From assembly GCA_024362935.1 (NCBI GenBank), contig JANCRA010000019.1:1952001-2016000 (forward strand): 64,000 nucleotides of DNA, in the 5' to 3' direction. This DNA comes from Setophaga petechia. Its lineage: Eukaryota > Chordata > Aves > Passeriformes > Parulidae. How positions within the stretch are numbered: position 1 is the first letter of the stretch; each line of letters begins with the position of its first letter. This document shows positions 52,148 to 64,000 of the stretch, piece by piece. The notes under the pieces were generated by a model. That model had not been told where the DNA came from. It worked only from the letters and a program-made list of their open reading frames with translations, and ran no database searches. The translations under genes and the position numbers were made by a program.

Positions 52148-52201
52148 TGACTTTGTCATAATAGACTTCTAATATGACTTCATCATAATAGACTTTCTTC
52201 C
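52148..52201. repeat. 27-bp tandem duplication
   Basis: TGACTTTGTCATAATAGACT and seven further bases (52148-52174) are followed by a second copy starting TGACTTCATCATAATAGACT (52175-52201). The copies differ at a few positions. A 15-bp repeat TCTCATCACTT(T/C) precedes it at about 52,069-52,096. Confidence 0.88.
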
Positions 52202-53514
52202 TAAGTGTTTTCAAAGACATGTATGCAGAATCTGAAGACAGAAGTTTGAATTTTATATCTGTACAACATATAAATGCATTCCCCTACTTTAGAGCATTGA
52301 TGAAAAAAACCTATGTTTTTAACTTAATTTTCATATTATTTTAATGGATACTATAACAGCACTAGAACAAAAAACTGAGAATGTGACAACTAGAAACCTG
52401 TTATACTATAATCACAAATTTAATAAAATCCATATATGCATAGCCATTTGTTTTTCAGGGGGTTTGCTGTTTTTCTTATTTCTGTTCATTTTTTTAAAGT
52501 AAAGAAATATTGTTTCAGTCTGTTGAGTGAAATCCTATAGGAATTTAGTGGAATAAGTATGGCTTCAATAACTGATATTTTACAATACTAGTAGAGTATA
52601 ATAATATTCTCAAGCCAGTAGAGAGAGATTTTTTTTCCCTTTTCTCAACAAATACTAGAAGTTAACTACTGCAATAAATCACCTTTTCTCAGTGTAGCAA
52701 AGCCAATATGTATGAGTCAAATGTATCATAACAAATGCCATAAAAAATGGTAGCTTATTCATGAGACAGGATGATTTTATATCTTACCAGCTTCAGTCTG
52801 AATTCTCTCACTCTTTCTTTATAATAAAATAAGCACTTGATTAAGATGTCAAGATTTTTTTAATAGAATTTTTCTTTTTGTTCCCTTTCTGCTTAATATT
52901 CTCCAACACTTACAATCAGCCCATTAGAATAATTTTAAACTAGCAATAAGGCATGATAGGTCACATTCAAAAGAAAAAGTAAAATAACTTTTCTGTTTGA
53001 CATACGAGGAGACACACAGTATCCACAGCCAATGTTCATTGGGCATAAAGTCACCCAGATGGCCTCAGCTGCAATGAGCCATATCAGTTAGATAGAAAGT
53101 ACAACATTTTTCTGACTCAAGAGTCTTTATTTCAGCTGGTTTTTCTCTGTGACTTCAGAGCATCTTCACAAGACATACGTGGCTCTCATTGGCAAATATG
53201 AGGACTGAAATATAGGAGAGAATTCCAGTCACCTAAATGGAGACATTTAGATGTAGGCCAAGCTGGTTAGGCTAGTTAAGACTATGGTTGCTGTGTCTCT
53301 AGAGATGCTCATGGAATCTCTATAGATTAATAAGGGTACTTAAACAGCCACTAAAACCCTTACATGGGTTTAGCCCAATTTTTCCATCTAAATATAGGCA
53401 AATGTCATTTAATTTGAGGTATTTTATTCAAATTAAATTTTCTCTATTTTCATAAATTTGGGAACTGAGGATACAAGGGTATCTTTACATATAAAATATT
53501 CTGTTATGTGTATA

Positions 53515-53947
53515 TAGAATCATAGAATCATTAAGCTTGCAGCAGGCCTCTGAGATTGAGTCCAGCCTTTGACTAAACACCACCTTGACAACTAAACCAA
53601 GACTAAATGCAATGTCCAGTCCTTTCTTTAGCTCCTCCAGGGACAGTGCCTCACCACCTCCCCGGGCAGTTCATTCCAATGCCTGACCACTCTTTCAGTG
53701 ATGAATTTTTTCCTGATGTCCTGAACTTCCTGTTGGATTGCTTGTCCTCCTGAACCTGAACCTGAACCTCCTCTGGCATACGTTGATGCCATGTCCTCTT
53801 GTCCTGTCACTGGTTTCCTGGGAGAAGAGGCTGATCCCCACCTGGTTACACCCTCCTTTCAGGTAGTTGTACAGAGGGATAAGGTCTCCTCTGAGACCCC
53901 TTTTCTTTAGGCTAAACACCCCCAGCTCCTTCAGCCACTCTTTGTAA
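53515..53947 (-). mobile_element. CR1 LINE 3'-end fragment with an internal expansion
   Basis: The plus strand opens with tagaatcatagaatcatt (tail reversed). It passes the tccagggacagtgcctc block, gggcagttcattccaatgcc, atgtcctcttgtcctgtcac and ggagaagaggctgatcccc, and ends near 53,947. An extra segment at about 53,720-53,768 includes three copies of TGAACC (53751-53768) that are not present in the other CR1 ends here, so it appears to be a later local duplication. Confidence 0.93.
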
Positions 53948-56364
53948 AATTTACATATTTTATTATGTGGTTATATATCCATGTAGAAAAACATTTCCAT
54001 TTTATTGGTGTGTTTGATCCCATCCAAGTTAGAGTAACATTTTCTCACAGAAGAGTTTTCAAAAGGCTTAATAATTTTGTATGAGTTTTTCAAATATAGC
54101 CCTAGCCTTTGTGTAACTGAAAAGAGTTTGATCTCTTCAGACTTTTTTTCCAGATTGTATCCTCCTTTTATATTTCCAGTTCACACACAAGAGGAACGGG
54201 AATATTTCAAGCAGATCTTGTTAACATAGACTAATTTTGCTTATGATACAGTACCTTGGAGCAGGGGAAAAAGATTGAAAAGACAATAATGAAAATATTT
54301 TCTAGCAATGAGGTTAAAGTAAACATGATCTGCAAGGTTAATGGCATTTAAACATGGTAATTTTCTAACAGTTCCTTTTGCAGCAAATAGATATGTAAGA
54401 ATATTTTATGAAACATCAAGTTACACAGTTTGAAAAGCCAGCATTAAATTATTTTAAAACCAGAAAAACATGAAAATATGCATGCACAAAAATAATCCAC
54501 TCTGCACACTAAAGAATACTGCTCCTTCCTTCAAAGAAAGACCTCTCTGTTTCACTTCACTGTGACAGATGCAATGACTGGTATGAGCCAGGTTAATTTG
54601 ATGTAAACAGATTGATAGTCATCATAGAGCCATCAGTGTCAATTATGCAATTAATGTTTAGTAATTTGATGTACCTCTCAGAAAAGAGAATCTAAAATAG
54701 GAATGCAAACCTTACAAAACTGTACCATCTCTAAGACAAAGAATATCTCATATCTAAGATCCCCATAAGAAAGAAATAAATCTTGTTGTCTGCCTGGGAA
54801 TATTAGAATGTTTTTAAATTTTAAAAAAACTGACCACAGAGTACAATATATTATCAAAGACATCCCCACCATTACCCCAGATTCTTATTATGTATGGAAT
54901 AATATACATAATATTCTGAAATAATATACATATTATTTTTTAGTTCAAAAGATTTCTGCACATATGCATGTCCTGTATCACTGTTGAAGAATTTGTTCCT
55001 AAGAATTTTTATCCTCCTGCCTATATTCCTAGTTGATATTAACACAATCATGTTATCTGTATCTAAATCACATGCTGAATACATACCAGTATTTGAAGAT
55101 TGTTCTTTGCAGTAGAGAGTATAAAATATTCATGGGATTTAGAAATTTTATATTATTTACATTTAGAAAGAATATATAAAGAATGTGATTAGAAAGTGTA
55201 CATGTGTAGCCTGCAGTATCTAGTGACAATAATTATTTATTAATATTTTGAGACCTTTTAATATTTTTACACTTACTTTTCACAGGTATTTCTATAGAAG
55301 AAAGCTTTTTCTTAAGTGTATGAATAAATGGAAAAAACCAGTTTTGGTCTGAAGAAGAATTTGATGAGACAATTAAATTGTCACTTAATTGATTTCTTTT
55401 TCATTACTTGGTGGTTAAGTAATAACAAAGTGAGAACTTCATTTGGGCCCTGTAGCATGTATGGAAATAAGGACAAGCGAAGCCGTTGGTAGGTAGGATC
55501 CTTGGGGAGGAGTCATGTTGCTGGGCATTGATCTCATTTTTGTGGTCTGCCATTAAATGTCCCTCTGAAAGTGAACCCAAATGCAACATAATGGGCTCCA
55601 AATGGCTTCTATTCATGCAAAATATAAGGATTAGCAACTCATTTTCCAAAACAGTCCCATACGAACCTGTGGTCTTAGTTTGCCTCCAAAGAGAGAGAAG
55701 AAGTAGTTACAGTTACATGATGTCAGCAAAACTGAGTACAGTTTACTACTGTACATGAGGTTAATATTGAGCATTCATGGCATCTGTGTGTCATTCTAGA
55801 GCTGGAACATCATTAAACAAGGGGTAGAAAGAAATTATACAATATTCAGGATGTGTTTGCTGGAAAAGCAAACATCTTGAAGATGGTAATTGTATTTTTC
55901 AAACTTACTTTGTTAGTTTAACAAGTTTTTATGTGAATCATAGCATTGAAAAGCTCAGAATTACTAGTTATTTCTATATATTTTGGTCCTGAGTTCAACT
56001 TCCATACATTTTAATTACCATAACAAGCATTTTACTGCTATGGCTTTAATGAATTCTGTACCTACAGTATTAGACTAGTACCTGACTATTCTTGTCCTAG
56101 TGAATTATTTTTCTTAGCAGTTCACTTGAACATTGCACTGATAACAGGAAGCTGTAACAAGATACTGCTATTTTATTGATTTTTATATGATTGGGGAAGA
56201 GGAAGTGGTTTGTATGTTATATCTAGTAGGAGTGAAATAGCATGGAATTTAAAGCATTTAAATATATCACAAAATGCTAGGGGAAAACCCTGGATATTCA
56301 GATCCTTCAAATTAAAAACATAGGATGCAATTGAAATATCAAAAATACTACAGACCACAGAATT
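53948..56364. other. AT-rich noncoding stretch, nothing recognised
   Basis: No gene or transposon is recognised. An A+T-only patch with repeated AATAATATACATA units lies at about 54,898-54,942. The 55,440-55,740 part is open on both strands but matches nothing. Confidence 0.45.
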
Positions 56365-56885
56365 AGGGAAGTCGCCTTGTACTCAGAACTTGTGTGGCTG
56401 CACTTTGAGTATTGTGTTCAGTTTTGGGTCCCTCATTACAAGTGAGACATTGAGGTGCTGGAGTGTGCCCAAAGAAGAGCAACCAAGGATTGAAGAACCC
56501 CAGCAGAAGGGTCTGGAGCACAGGTCTGATGAGGTGCAGCTGAGGGTGTTGGGGATGTTTAGCCTGGAGAAAAGGAGGCTCAGGAGTGGCATTATCATTC
56601 TCTACAACTGCCTGAAAGGAGGTTGTAGCCAGGTGGGTGTCAGTCTCTTCTGCCCAGCAAAAAAAAAATGGCCTCAAATTTTTCTAGGGAGGTTTAGACT
56701 GATTCCAAAGAAAAATTTATTCACCAACAGAGTTAAGCATAGGAACAGGCTGCCCAGGGTAGTCACCATCTATGAAGGTAATTAAAACATGTGTAGGTAA
56801 GGCACACAGTATAGTGGTGGGCTTGGTAGTGTTGGGTCAATGATTGGACTTGTAGACGTTAAGGGCCTTTTTCAATGTAAATGAA
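56365..56885 (+). mobile_element. CR1 LINE 3'-end fragment
   Basis: Plus-strand CR1 from the very end of ORF2 into the 3' region: gtactcagaac...gtggctgcactttgagta, ttcagttttgggtccctc, gacattgaggtgctggagtg, gtttagcctggagaaaagg, ctacaactgcctgaaagg, aggttgtagccaggtggg, then gggaggtttagactg and gaacaggctgcccaggg, and finally a decayed 3' end at about 56,885. A nine-A run at about 56,660 interrupts it. The 131-codon frame 56390-56785 (+) crosses the element and has no independent coding meaning. Confidence 0.93.
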
Positions 56886-58649
56886 TATATTATTCCGTAT
56901 TTGAAATACAACACTTTAATGGATTCCTATGAAAAATTCCATATTTTGCTATGAAATGAACATCTGAGTTGCTTAACACATGTTGTTTGAGCTAAGTTAC
57001 TACTAAGGAAAATACTAAACAGCATGACATATTCATTCTTCACACTTTGACATGCTATTTAGAAGGTTGAAATTCTGATGATTCTTAAGATTCAGATCAC
57101 TGAGTCAATATTGTATGTTTATACTGAACATTAATGTTTTCATAATCTTGAGTTTTTTTCTCATTGAAAGCCTTTAAATAGTATTTGTTTTATTTGCCTA
57201 AAATATCAGACTGAAAAACATGGAAAGAAGAGTCATCTGGTGGCTCTCTCTCAATTTATTTTTATTATTGTACTCAAATTCTATTATTATAATATAGTAT
57301 TTAAAAGCAAGAAAAAAATAGTTACTTTATCTTTAAAAAGAACATAAGTCAGGATCCTTTGTAAGTAATCTGAATCAATATAAGTGTTTTCATGGTTTTT
57401 TCTTTCACATACTGAAATAATTTAGTTTTGAGAGATACCTTCAGTATGACATGAGTAATTGTCATACTGACAAACATTAACTTACACCTTTAGTCTTGGA
57501 GGTTTTTGTGTGTGTGTGCATGTGTGTGCGTGTGAGACAGGGCAAACTGAGCTGAGGTAGCAAACTGAACTGTTAAAAAATGTAATGTTTTATAAATTAA
57601 AAAATTTTGTAGATGATGAAGACAGTCTTTCACATATCATTTATTAAAATGCATGCCAGACTGAAGCTGGAAATTTATTTCCATTTTCTTACTAGTTAGG
57701 ACCATTTTTCTATTTAAATGCAGATCATACAATATTTTTCCTGTGGTCCTCAGTGTGGTGCAGTTTACAAACACTTAATCAGTATCATCAAAATAACAAA
57801 ACTGGAAAGAAATGAACTGTGGTTTCCATTTGTTCACTGAATGGTCAATATATTCTTCAATGGTCTTTTATATCTTTTGAGAAGAACATTTTGTGAAAAA
57901 ATCTGTTCAGTCAAGACAAATTGAAGCAAAGTTTCCATTCAATCCCTTGCAATTTCCATCTTCTAGAGTTTTTTTTTTTTGCATATTCTGTTTGACTGAA
58001 TGAGATCTGAATAGCTTACCTTTCAAATAATCAATGGCTTCATTAATCACTCACTGGTATTCCCTGATGCTTTAAGATTTAAATAGTTTTCAGGAAAAAA
58101 AAAATCATTAAATCTTCATGTTAAACTGCTTTAGCTCATTTCTCATTGAGAAGTGTGGGAATTTTTGGCATCTTATAGAGCTCCTCAGGGCTCTATTGCA
58201 GGTTAGTCTGGTAAATCAATCTCCGAAAGAAGTTTTCATTTTGCAAATTCATGTGAGATTATTTAATTCACTATACACATAATTTGCAAAAACTTGAAGT
58301 GGCAATACTGTACTAAAGATTCAGGTCTCTGAGCATCTAAGATGATGTATCTGTATTAAAATTTAAGCAGTGCATTTAAATGCATCTATAAGGTTAATTT
58401 GACTGGATGGTCTTTGCCATGGTTTTGTTCTGGACCAGTTAGCATTCTTCTAAACAACTCTTTTGCTTTGGGATTTAGCCAGACACTGTTCCAAAGTGAG
58501 ACTGAATATAAAATTCTAATCTGGAGAATATCACAAGTCAACATTAAAGAGATGAGTCTCCTGTGCGGTTTCCTCCCAAGTGCCCTCTGGGAGGTGGTAA
58601 GCGCATTTCATTTACTAGTACAGCTGTAATCCTAACGGGATCTGGAAAT
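56886..58649. other. AT-rich noncoding stretch with a TG microsatellite
   Basis: A (TG)n tract lies at 57506-57534. Nothing else is recognised. Confidence 0.5.
57506..57534. repeat. (TG)n microsatellite
   Basis: TG dinucleotide repeat with CA and CG interruptions (tgtgtgtgtgcatgtgtgtg). Confidence 0.9.
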
Positions 58650-59122
58650 GTACATCCCCATCTCAGTCAGGAGGGCCAGGAGGATGGTGAAGAATCTGGA
58701 GGGGAAGCCTAATGAGGAATGGCTGAGATCTCTTGGTCTGTTCAGCCTGGAGGAGACTGAGGGGTGACCTCACTGCTGTTGCAACTTCCTCATGAGGGGA
58801 AGAGGAGGAGTAGGTACCAGTTTTTTTACTCTTATAACCAGTAACAGGATTCAAAGGAAAAACATGAAGCTGAATCAGGGGAGGTTTAGGTTGGATATCA
58901 GGATAAGATTTTTCCACACAGAGAATTTTTGAGCATTGAAACAGTCTCCTCGAGGAAATGATCACAGCACAAAGGCTGACAGATTTCAAGAAGCATTTGG
59001 ACAATGCTCTTGAGCATATAGTGTGATTGTTGGGGTGCCCTGCTAAAGGCCAAGACATGGATTTGGTAATCCTGCTGGGTCTCTTTCAATTCAGTTATTC
59101 TATGACCCTAAGATTCTATGAC
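58650..59122 (+). mobile_element. CR1 LINE 3'-end fragment
   Basis: Plus-strand CR1: gaggatggtgaagaatctgg, ggggaagcctaatgaggaat, ctgttcagcctggaggag, caggggaggtttaggttgg, atatcaggataagattttt, then a block similar in layout to the copy at 35.8-36.1 kb (ggacaatgctcttgagca, tggggtgccctgct, tttcaattcag). It ends in ttattctatgaccctaagattctatga with the octamer-like ATTCTATG tail (positions 59096-59122). It belongs to the same broad subfamily as the 35.8-kb copy. The 131-codon minus frame 59058-58663 is antisense to it. Confidence 0.95.
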
Positions 59123-60279
59123 AACTAGATTAATCATAGGAAGAGCTACACTTACTTCTGATTGAAAATATCAGTCCTTCATATTTCAGTTTACCCATCC
59201 TCAAAATAGATCCAATACTTATCAAATTACTGTAATTTAACAGTGTGAATTACTGGAAGATCTTAGCACTATCATTGTTTATAAAAAAAAAAGGTATTTT
59301 TTTCTAAAATCTCTTGCATGATGAAAAAGTGAAATCGGAGCTATAACAAAGCCTTCAAAATTAAGCAATATCATTGATGTAAAATGGTCATTGCTTTTTT
59401 TCTATGTTAACTAAGTCTTTATCAGTTCAACAAAGGAAATGGCTTTCAGCGGCTTACTTGCATTAAATAAGAATATTGTCTGAAAAAAAGAATATTTCTT
59501 TAGACCATCAGGAAAATACTCAGTGTTCGCATAATGAATACTGATGTAGAACTGAAAATGGCCATTGCAGGCTGTAGTTAATGTTCTTGTGTACACAGTA
59601 GGAATGAGCATTTCAACCCAATTACTGTCTGAGTATGCTGCCCAATGAACATGGAATGAAGGAGAATCATTCAGGGACAAGAATGAGGGTGAAATTATTG
59701 TGCTGGGGAAGTTTGAAAGAGTGGATTTTGGGAAGTTTAAAACAGTGATTCTGGAAAGTCCCAGAGAGGTCTGATGACTTATATGGCAGATCAGCCACAG
59801 TATGGAGAGATGGAATTATTTTAGAAGCTGTGAAAAGTCTTAATTTGGGAAAATTTAAAAAAAAAAGAAAGAAATATGATGCCAGAACAACTGGGACAAT
59901 ATTCCTATGGTTTGCACTAAAATTAACACAAACCTAAAGAAATGACAGACAAAAACACTGAATACTTCTGTTTCTTGTTTTCTCACAGCATTACCAAACA
60001 TTCTCTGATATCCAGGCCCTCTTTACCAGGTAGGCCTCTTTCCAAGAAGGCCCAGAAATTCCCAAAGCACAATTTAGAGGACATGGCACCATGAAAATCT
60101 CAGGGAGCTCTGCTGTAATCCTGGCTCTTACAAAGGTCTCTCCTTAGCACTGACTAAAAGAGTGCTTGACTCTCCCTAATCCTCTCCAAAAAATACTACA
60201 GATATCTGGGAGCAGAACATCAAGACATGCTCCTTAGAAGCTGCTAGACCCACCTCAGGCCCAAATATTTGCACAACCC
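59123..60279. other. Noncoding stretch, nothing recognised
   Basis: No gene or repeat is identified. The 60,000-60,270 part is less AT-rich and may be an unrecognisably diverged continuation of the CR1 that follows. Confidence 0.4.
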
Positions 60280-60890
60280 TAACAAATTTCCACAAGGAGA
60301 AGTCCTGGGGAGGAACAGCCCTATGCAACAACACATGATGGCAGTGACACAACTAGAAAACAGCTTTCAGAAAAGGTCCTGGTGAACAGTCTGAACATGA
60401 GCTGGTAGTGTGCCCTTTTGGCAAAGTGAGCAGTATCCTGGGCTGCATTACACAAAATAAGCCAGCAGGTTGAGGGACATCATCCCTCCGCTGTGTTAGC
60501 ACTGCTGAGGCCACATCTGGAGTTCTGTGTCCATTTCTGAGCTCCTTGGCACAAGACAGACATGGAAAGGAACCAGCGAAGGTCCTCTAAGTTGATTATG
60601 GACTGTCTCACCTACGAGGAAAGGTTGGGAGTACTGGGACTATCAAGCCTAGAGAAGAGAAGGCCCAAGAGAGATCTCATTAATGTATATCAATTTCAGA
60701 AGGGAGAGTGCAATGAAGATGCAGACAGACTTTTTTCAGTGGTGTTTAGTGATGGGACAGGAGGCAATAGACAAAAACTGAAAAACTGAATGTTCCATCA
60801 GAAAATCAGTTGACACTTGCTTACTGTGAGGGTGACTATGTGCTGGAACGTGTTGCCCTCAGATGTTGTGTATTTAAACAATGGATTTTA
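60280..60890 (+). mobile_element. CR1 LINE fragment, late ORF2 to 3' region, tail lost
   Basis: Plus-strand CR1 of an older type. It begins in late reverse transcriptase (the LGRN.PM...-like segment at about 60,310, then AACATGAGCTGGTAGTGTGC, corresponding to the NMSQQCA region). It runs through the gaggccacatctggagttctg block, the tacgaggaaaggttggga block, ctagagaagagaaggc, gatctcattaatgtatatc and tttcagtggtgtttagtg, and stops near 60,890 before any 3' tail. Stops and indels are frequent. The 75-codon frame 60562-60789 is a remnant. CR1 copies normally keep their 3' end, so the tail was probably deleted or has diverged beyond recognition. Confidence 0.88.
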
Positions 60891-63800
60891 CCATTTCTCC
60901 TAATTCTAATCATGCAAGCCAGCAATAGAACCTCTCAGTTGTTAATATAAAGAAACAAACATGTCTGGAGAATGGCTGATCCAGTTCCAAGATGGGTATA
61001 ATAAATTGTTCTCTAGAGATACATCTGCCAATTTGTCAATTACAGCCGAACTGACACAGCTGTGTGTCTCATAGTTCTTAGATTTCATATGAATGCAGTA
61101 ACCTGAGATGAATTCTAGCTCAGCTATCCACATATAGATGATTGAAGGACTGAATATTAAAGGAAAGACAAAAAAAGAACTTTGAACAGTGTTTTAGGAA
61201 ATTTCATTTTGTTCGGGTATTTTATTCCACAAGTACTGTCCTTCTCAGTCAAGACCTGTATTGTTCTTATCATCAAATTAATAATGAAATTATAAAGTGT
61301 CAAATGCTGCTGTCTTTGAAGTAATAGAAATAGTGGCTAGGCTGCAAACTATATATGGCTTTGGAATACTGTTTAGGACAATCCATTGGAAATACTAACT
61401 GTAGAGTTGTCACTTTCCAAAAAAGACATGATATGCAAATATTTTCAGGTGGTTGTTGGGTTCTAAAATTTTCTATGGCATTTTTACTCATCTCCCAGAT
61501 GGAAACTTGACAAAGAAAATAAAAATAAAAATATTATATTTTTATATGTCTGATTTATTTTTCTTGTAGAAGAAGGTTGCTGTAGCAGCACCAAGGAAGG
61601 CATGGATATTACTTTTGCAATCTAAAAGTAGGTGGTTTTTGAAATATCTGGGTCAAAACTTCTAATTTCTCTGTTTTTTTTTCCTTCTAGTCTGTTGTTT
61701 CCTTCATGTTTCATGTAAACATGGTTTCTACTTTTTAAAACATTTAGGCTATGTATAGCATGCATGATACCATACCTTCTTTTTTCATTTCTCATCCTTT
61801 GTAGTATTTTCACACTCAAATCATGGAGGTGAACAAAGACTGAAGAAAAAGAGAAAAAAAATTGCAAAGGCTTTACTAGTTTTGCACAAAACATGCAAAA
61901 CCAGAATACAGGCCCCCAGAGGTCTTAATATTATTCAATTTCATTGGCTATGATCTCAACTTACCAGCAACATGATCCTTCAGAAGTATTCCACACAGTC
62001 ACATATTGATAGAACCACATATACTTAAGATGAGGGGAAAAAAAAGGCAGCTGTAAAAAGCATGAAGTAAAATGGTAGCAACTGATTCAGAGTTTCAGCT
62101 GTATGTATAAATAAGAAAGTTTATATCTTACAAACATTCTTCATAAGCCTATAATTGCTATAAGTATTGACAAATTAGGAATATGGATAATAGTAATATA
62201 TAGGATTCTTCACTTCAAAAAATAAAAAAATCAAGTCATAGATACAGGCATTTGGAGAGTCACAAAAGTAACTGTCTTTTTCAAAGTAAAATGTGCTTGC
62301 AGCAAAACCCGGTGATACTCTCTAGCCTTCAGTTAATCTCCTTTTATGAATTCAAAGCAATACTTTGAAGCCATGATATTTTTCCTGTATTTCTTACCAA
62401 CCTATATTCATGTGGATTAAGCATACAGTTTTTAAATTGAAAGTTAAAGCAACTTGCTTCTAAGGATCATTTAAAAACTTGTCTTCCAAGAATTATCTGG
62501 CATTTTTTCACACTGTGATATTGATTATATCTTCCAGATTTTTTCAGGCTTTCTTTCATGCTTTTTTCCTATACTTTTTCAGTCTTTTCTTCTCAATGCT
62601 GGTTTTTCTTTTGTAGGACTCCCATACAGTCATACTGAGATAATCTGTAATGCTTATATCGGCAGAATCACTATTCATATATCAGTCTGTTTGCTTAACT
62701 GACTCTTTTTTCAATCCTTACACATCCAGATTTAATTTACTTCTTCTGGTGCTTCCTCTAAAAATATGAATTTTATCCTTTTATGCCTTATGAGCAACAG
62801 ATACTGTAACTATCTAGTAAATATCTATGAAATAACAAATATTTTGCTGCAGTTCTGAGTGTAAAGTCATCTTGATGGGTTTTAAAATAATTTTCCAGAG
62901 TGAAGCTGACAATCAACTTTATTCCAAGTGAATCAGAGACTTGTATCTCCCTGCACCCTTTCCTGTCCACTTAAAATTTATTTTCATTTTTCTCCAGTGT
63001 GTGCAGGGAAGAACTGAGATAAATCACCATCTTCCTATGAAATCTTTGTACATGAACTTTCTTTTTTAGGTACATCAAAGCCTAGTGACACTTACTTCTC
63101 CAGAAAAATAAATAAAATACATTCTTTACAGATTTATTTTGTATAAATTAATAAATTTTATCATCTGATACTAAAAATGTCATTATTATAAAAGTATTGT
63201 AGTCTTGATAAAAGAAATTGGGTTTTAGAAGAAGGAGACAAGGCTTTCATGAGCAAGAAATGAGAAATGTTTCTAAACATAGGAAGAGACATGGAAAAAA
63301 TAGCAATGTGAAAAGCTCAAAAGGCAGAAGATCAGAAGGACCCAAGAAAAGAGCAAGTGAATGGGGGGGAAAGGCGGGGGTGAAGATCAGAAGCAGGAAA
63401 AGTGAACAACAATTTGTGGTAAAAGAAAATCAAATAAATCCTAGCTAATGAATGTAAGACAGAGAAGAAATCATGGCACAGTGGTTCTGGCAGTGCAGTG
63501 ACACAGTTATGAGCATATAGATGAAAAGGGTCAACTAAATAATATATAGGCAGAAAAGGATACACCTAAACTTCCTTAGTCACTGCCAAGAGATTTTCCC
63601 CATATTTTTATCTATTCTTATTCTTTATCTATACAAATCCATGAGACCAGCTGTGGAGATTATTCCATCAATATTTCAAGTGCTGTCATATTATTTCTAG
63701 ATGTGTCATACTACCTCTAGATACATCAGTACATTGAATGACAGATTCACAGTTAATAGCAAAACATTTTAATTGCCTCTAATAGTTCTAGTGTTAATGA

Positions 63801-64000
63801 ACATTTCTACTGGTAATGCAGAACATCTACAGCAGAAAAAGTCTTGATGTGTGTCACACAGACATGCTGACACACCCAGAAGATCAAGCACTGGCTTTCA
63901 GAGCTAAAATTTCAAGTCCAAGCTAGTGTGAAATGATATACTTTAGGGTTTCCATATCAGATATGCAATGAAATTCCCCAATGCATGTACAGATTGATAA
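60891..64000. other. AT-rich noncoding stretch, nothing recognised
   Basis: No gene or transposon is recognised. A purine-rich plus-strand segment at about 63,218-63,430 gives a very basic translation (arginine, lysine, serine) that reflects composition. Confidence 0.5.

Larger units (their letters stand above)
49417..53514. other. AT-rich noncoding stretch
   Basis: No gene or transposon is recognised. It includes the A-rich tract at 50428-50470 and tandem duplications at about 52,069-52,100 and 52,148-52,201. The 93-codon frame at 49754-50035 has no recognised motif. Confidence 0.5.

Noticed and set aside
56363..56677. A 104-codon minus-strand frame
   Set aside because: It is antisense shadow of the CR1 copy at 56.4-56.9 kb.
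56390..56785. A 131-codon plus-strand frame
   Set aside because: It lies within a CR1 3' region and crosses into decayed sequence, so it is not an independent gene.
58663..59058. A 131-codon minus-strand frame
   Set aside because: It is antisense to a plus-strand CR1 3' end and explained by the element's composition.
63218..63448. A very basic Arg/Lys/Ser-rich frame resembling a nuclear protein tail
   Set aside because: It is a purine-rich stretch and the amino-acid bias is compositional.
1..64000. CRISPR arrays, bacterial operons, integrases or defence genes
   Set aside because: There are no regularly spaced repeats of CRISPR type and no dense coding, and the CR1 LINEs show vertebrate DNA.
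1..64000. tRNA, rRNA or snRNA genes
   Set aside because: No A/B-box pair in a cloverleaf context and no rRNA or U-snRNA signature was recognised by eye. A covariance-model scan would settle this.

Overview
This window looks like AT-rich, gene-poor DNA from a bird, or less likely another sauropsid. The evidence is indirect. There are ten or so fragments of CR1 LINE retrotransposons, several ending in the CR1-type 3' tail built on ATTCTATG / TTCTGTGATTCTGTGA. I recognise no mammalian SINE or L1 and no bacterial gene organisation. Long poly(A)/poly(T) tracts and microsatellites are scattered through it. I cannot name the species or chromosome from sequence alone.

I find no intact protein-coding gene. 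The longest open frames (about 90-130 codons) are decayed CR1 reverse transcriptase, antisense of CR1, low-complexity translations, or chance frames in AT-rich DNA. The only non-repeat candidates for coding exons are a short stretch near 17,390-17,545 followed by a GTAAGA donor-like site, and an open stretch near 33,300-33,470. Neither could be assigned to a protein family with confidence.

Layout. 1-3.2 kb: AT-rich, nothing recognised. 3.2-4.3 kb: CR1 on the minus strand, from late reverse transcriptase to the 3' tail. 4.3-22.1 kb: a long block with poly(A), poly(T), short tandem duplications and small perfect palindromes. 22.1-23.2 kb: a minus-strand CR1 piece covering endonuclease and the EN-RT linker, unusual because it lacks its 3' half. 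24.66-24.78 kb: a (TTTTC)n array. 25.5-26.2 kb: a moderately complex stretch with two perfect small hairpins, a candidate conserved noncoding element. 27.9-28.2 and 32.6-33.0 kb: minus-strand CR1 3' ends. 34-35.3 kb: a homeodomain-motif-rich stretch, another noncoding-element candidate. 35.8-36.1 kb: plus-strand CR1 3' end. 36.5-37.0 kb: a possible but unproven LTR-like block. 38.5-39.6 kb: a CR1 split by about 750 bp that includes a GC-rich block and a perfect 19-bp-stem hairpin. 39.6-53.5 kb: largely featureless AT-rich DNA with a G-quadruplex candidate at 49.4 kb. 53.5-53.9 (minus), 56.4-56.9, 58.65-59.1 and 60.3-60.9 kb (all plus): more CR1 3' fragments. The rest, to 64 kb, holds no recognised feature.

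The sequence gives no sign of genes working together here. If the window has a function, it is more likely regulatory (distal enhancers in a gene desert) than coding. I found no convincing novel multi-component system. The best leads are the hairpin-bearing insertion inside a CR1, the candidate exon, and the candidate conserved noncoding blocks.
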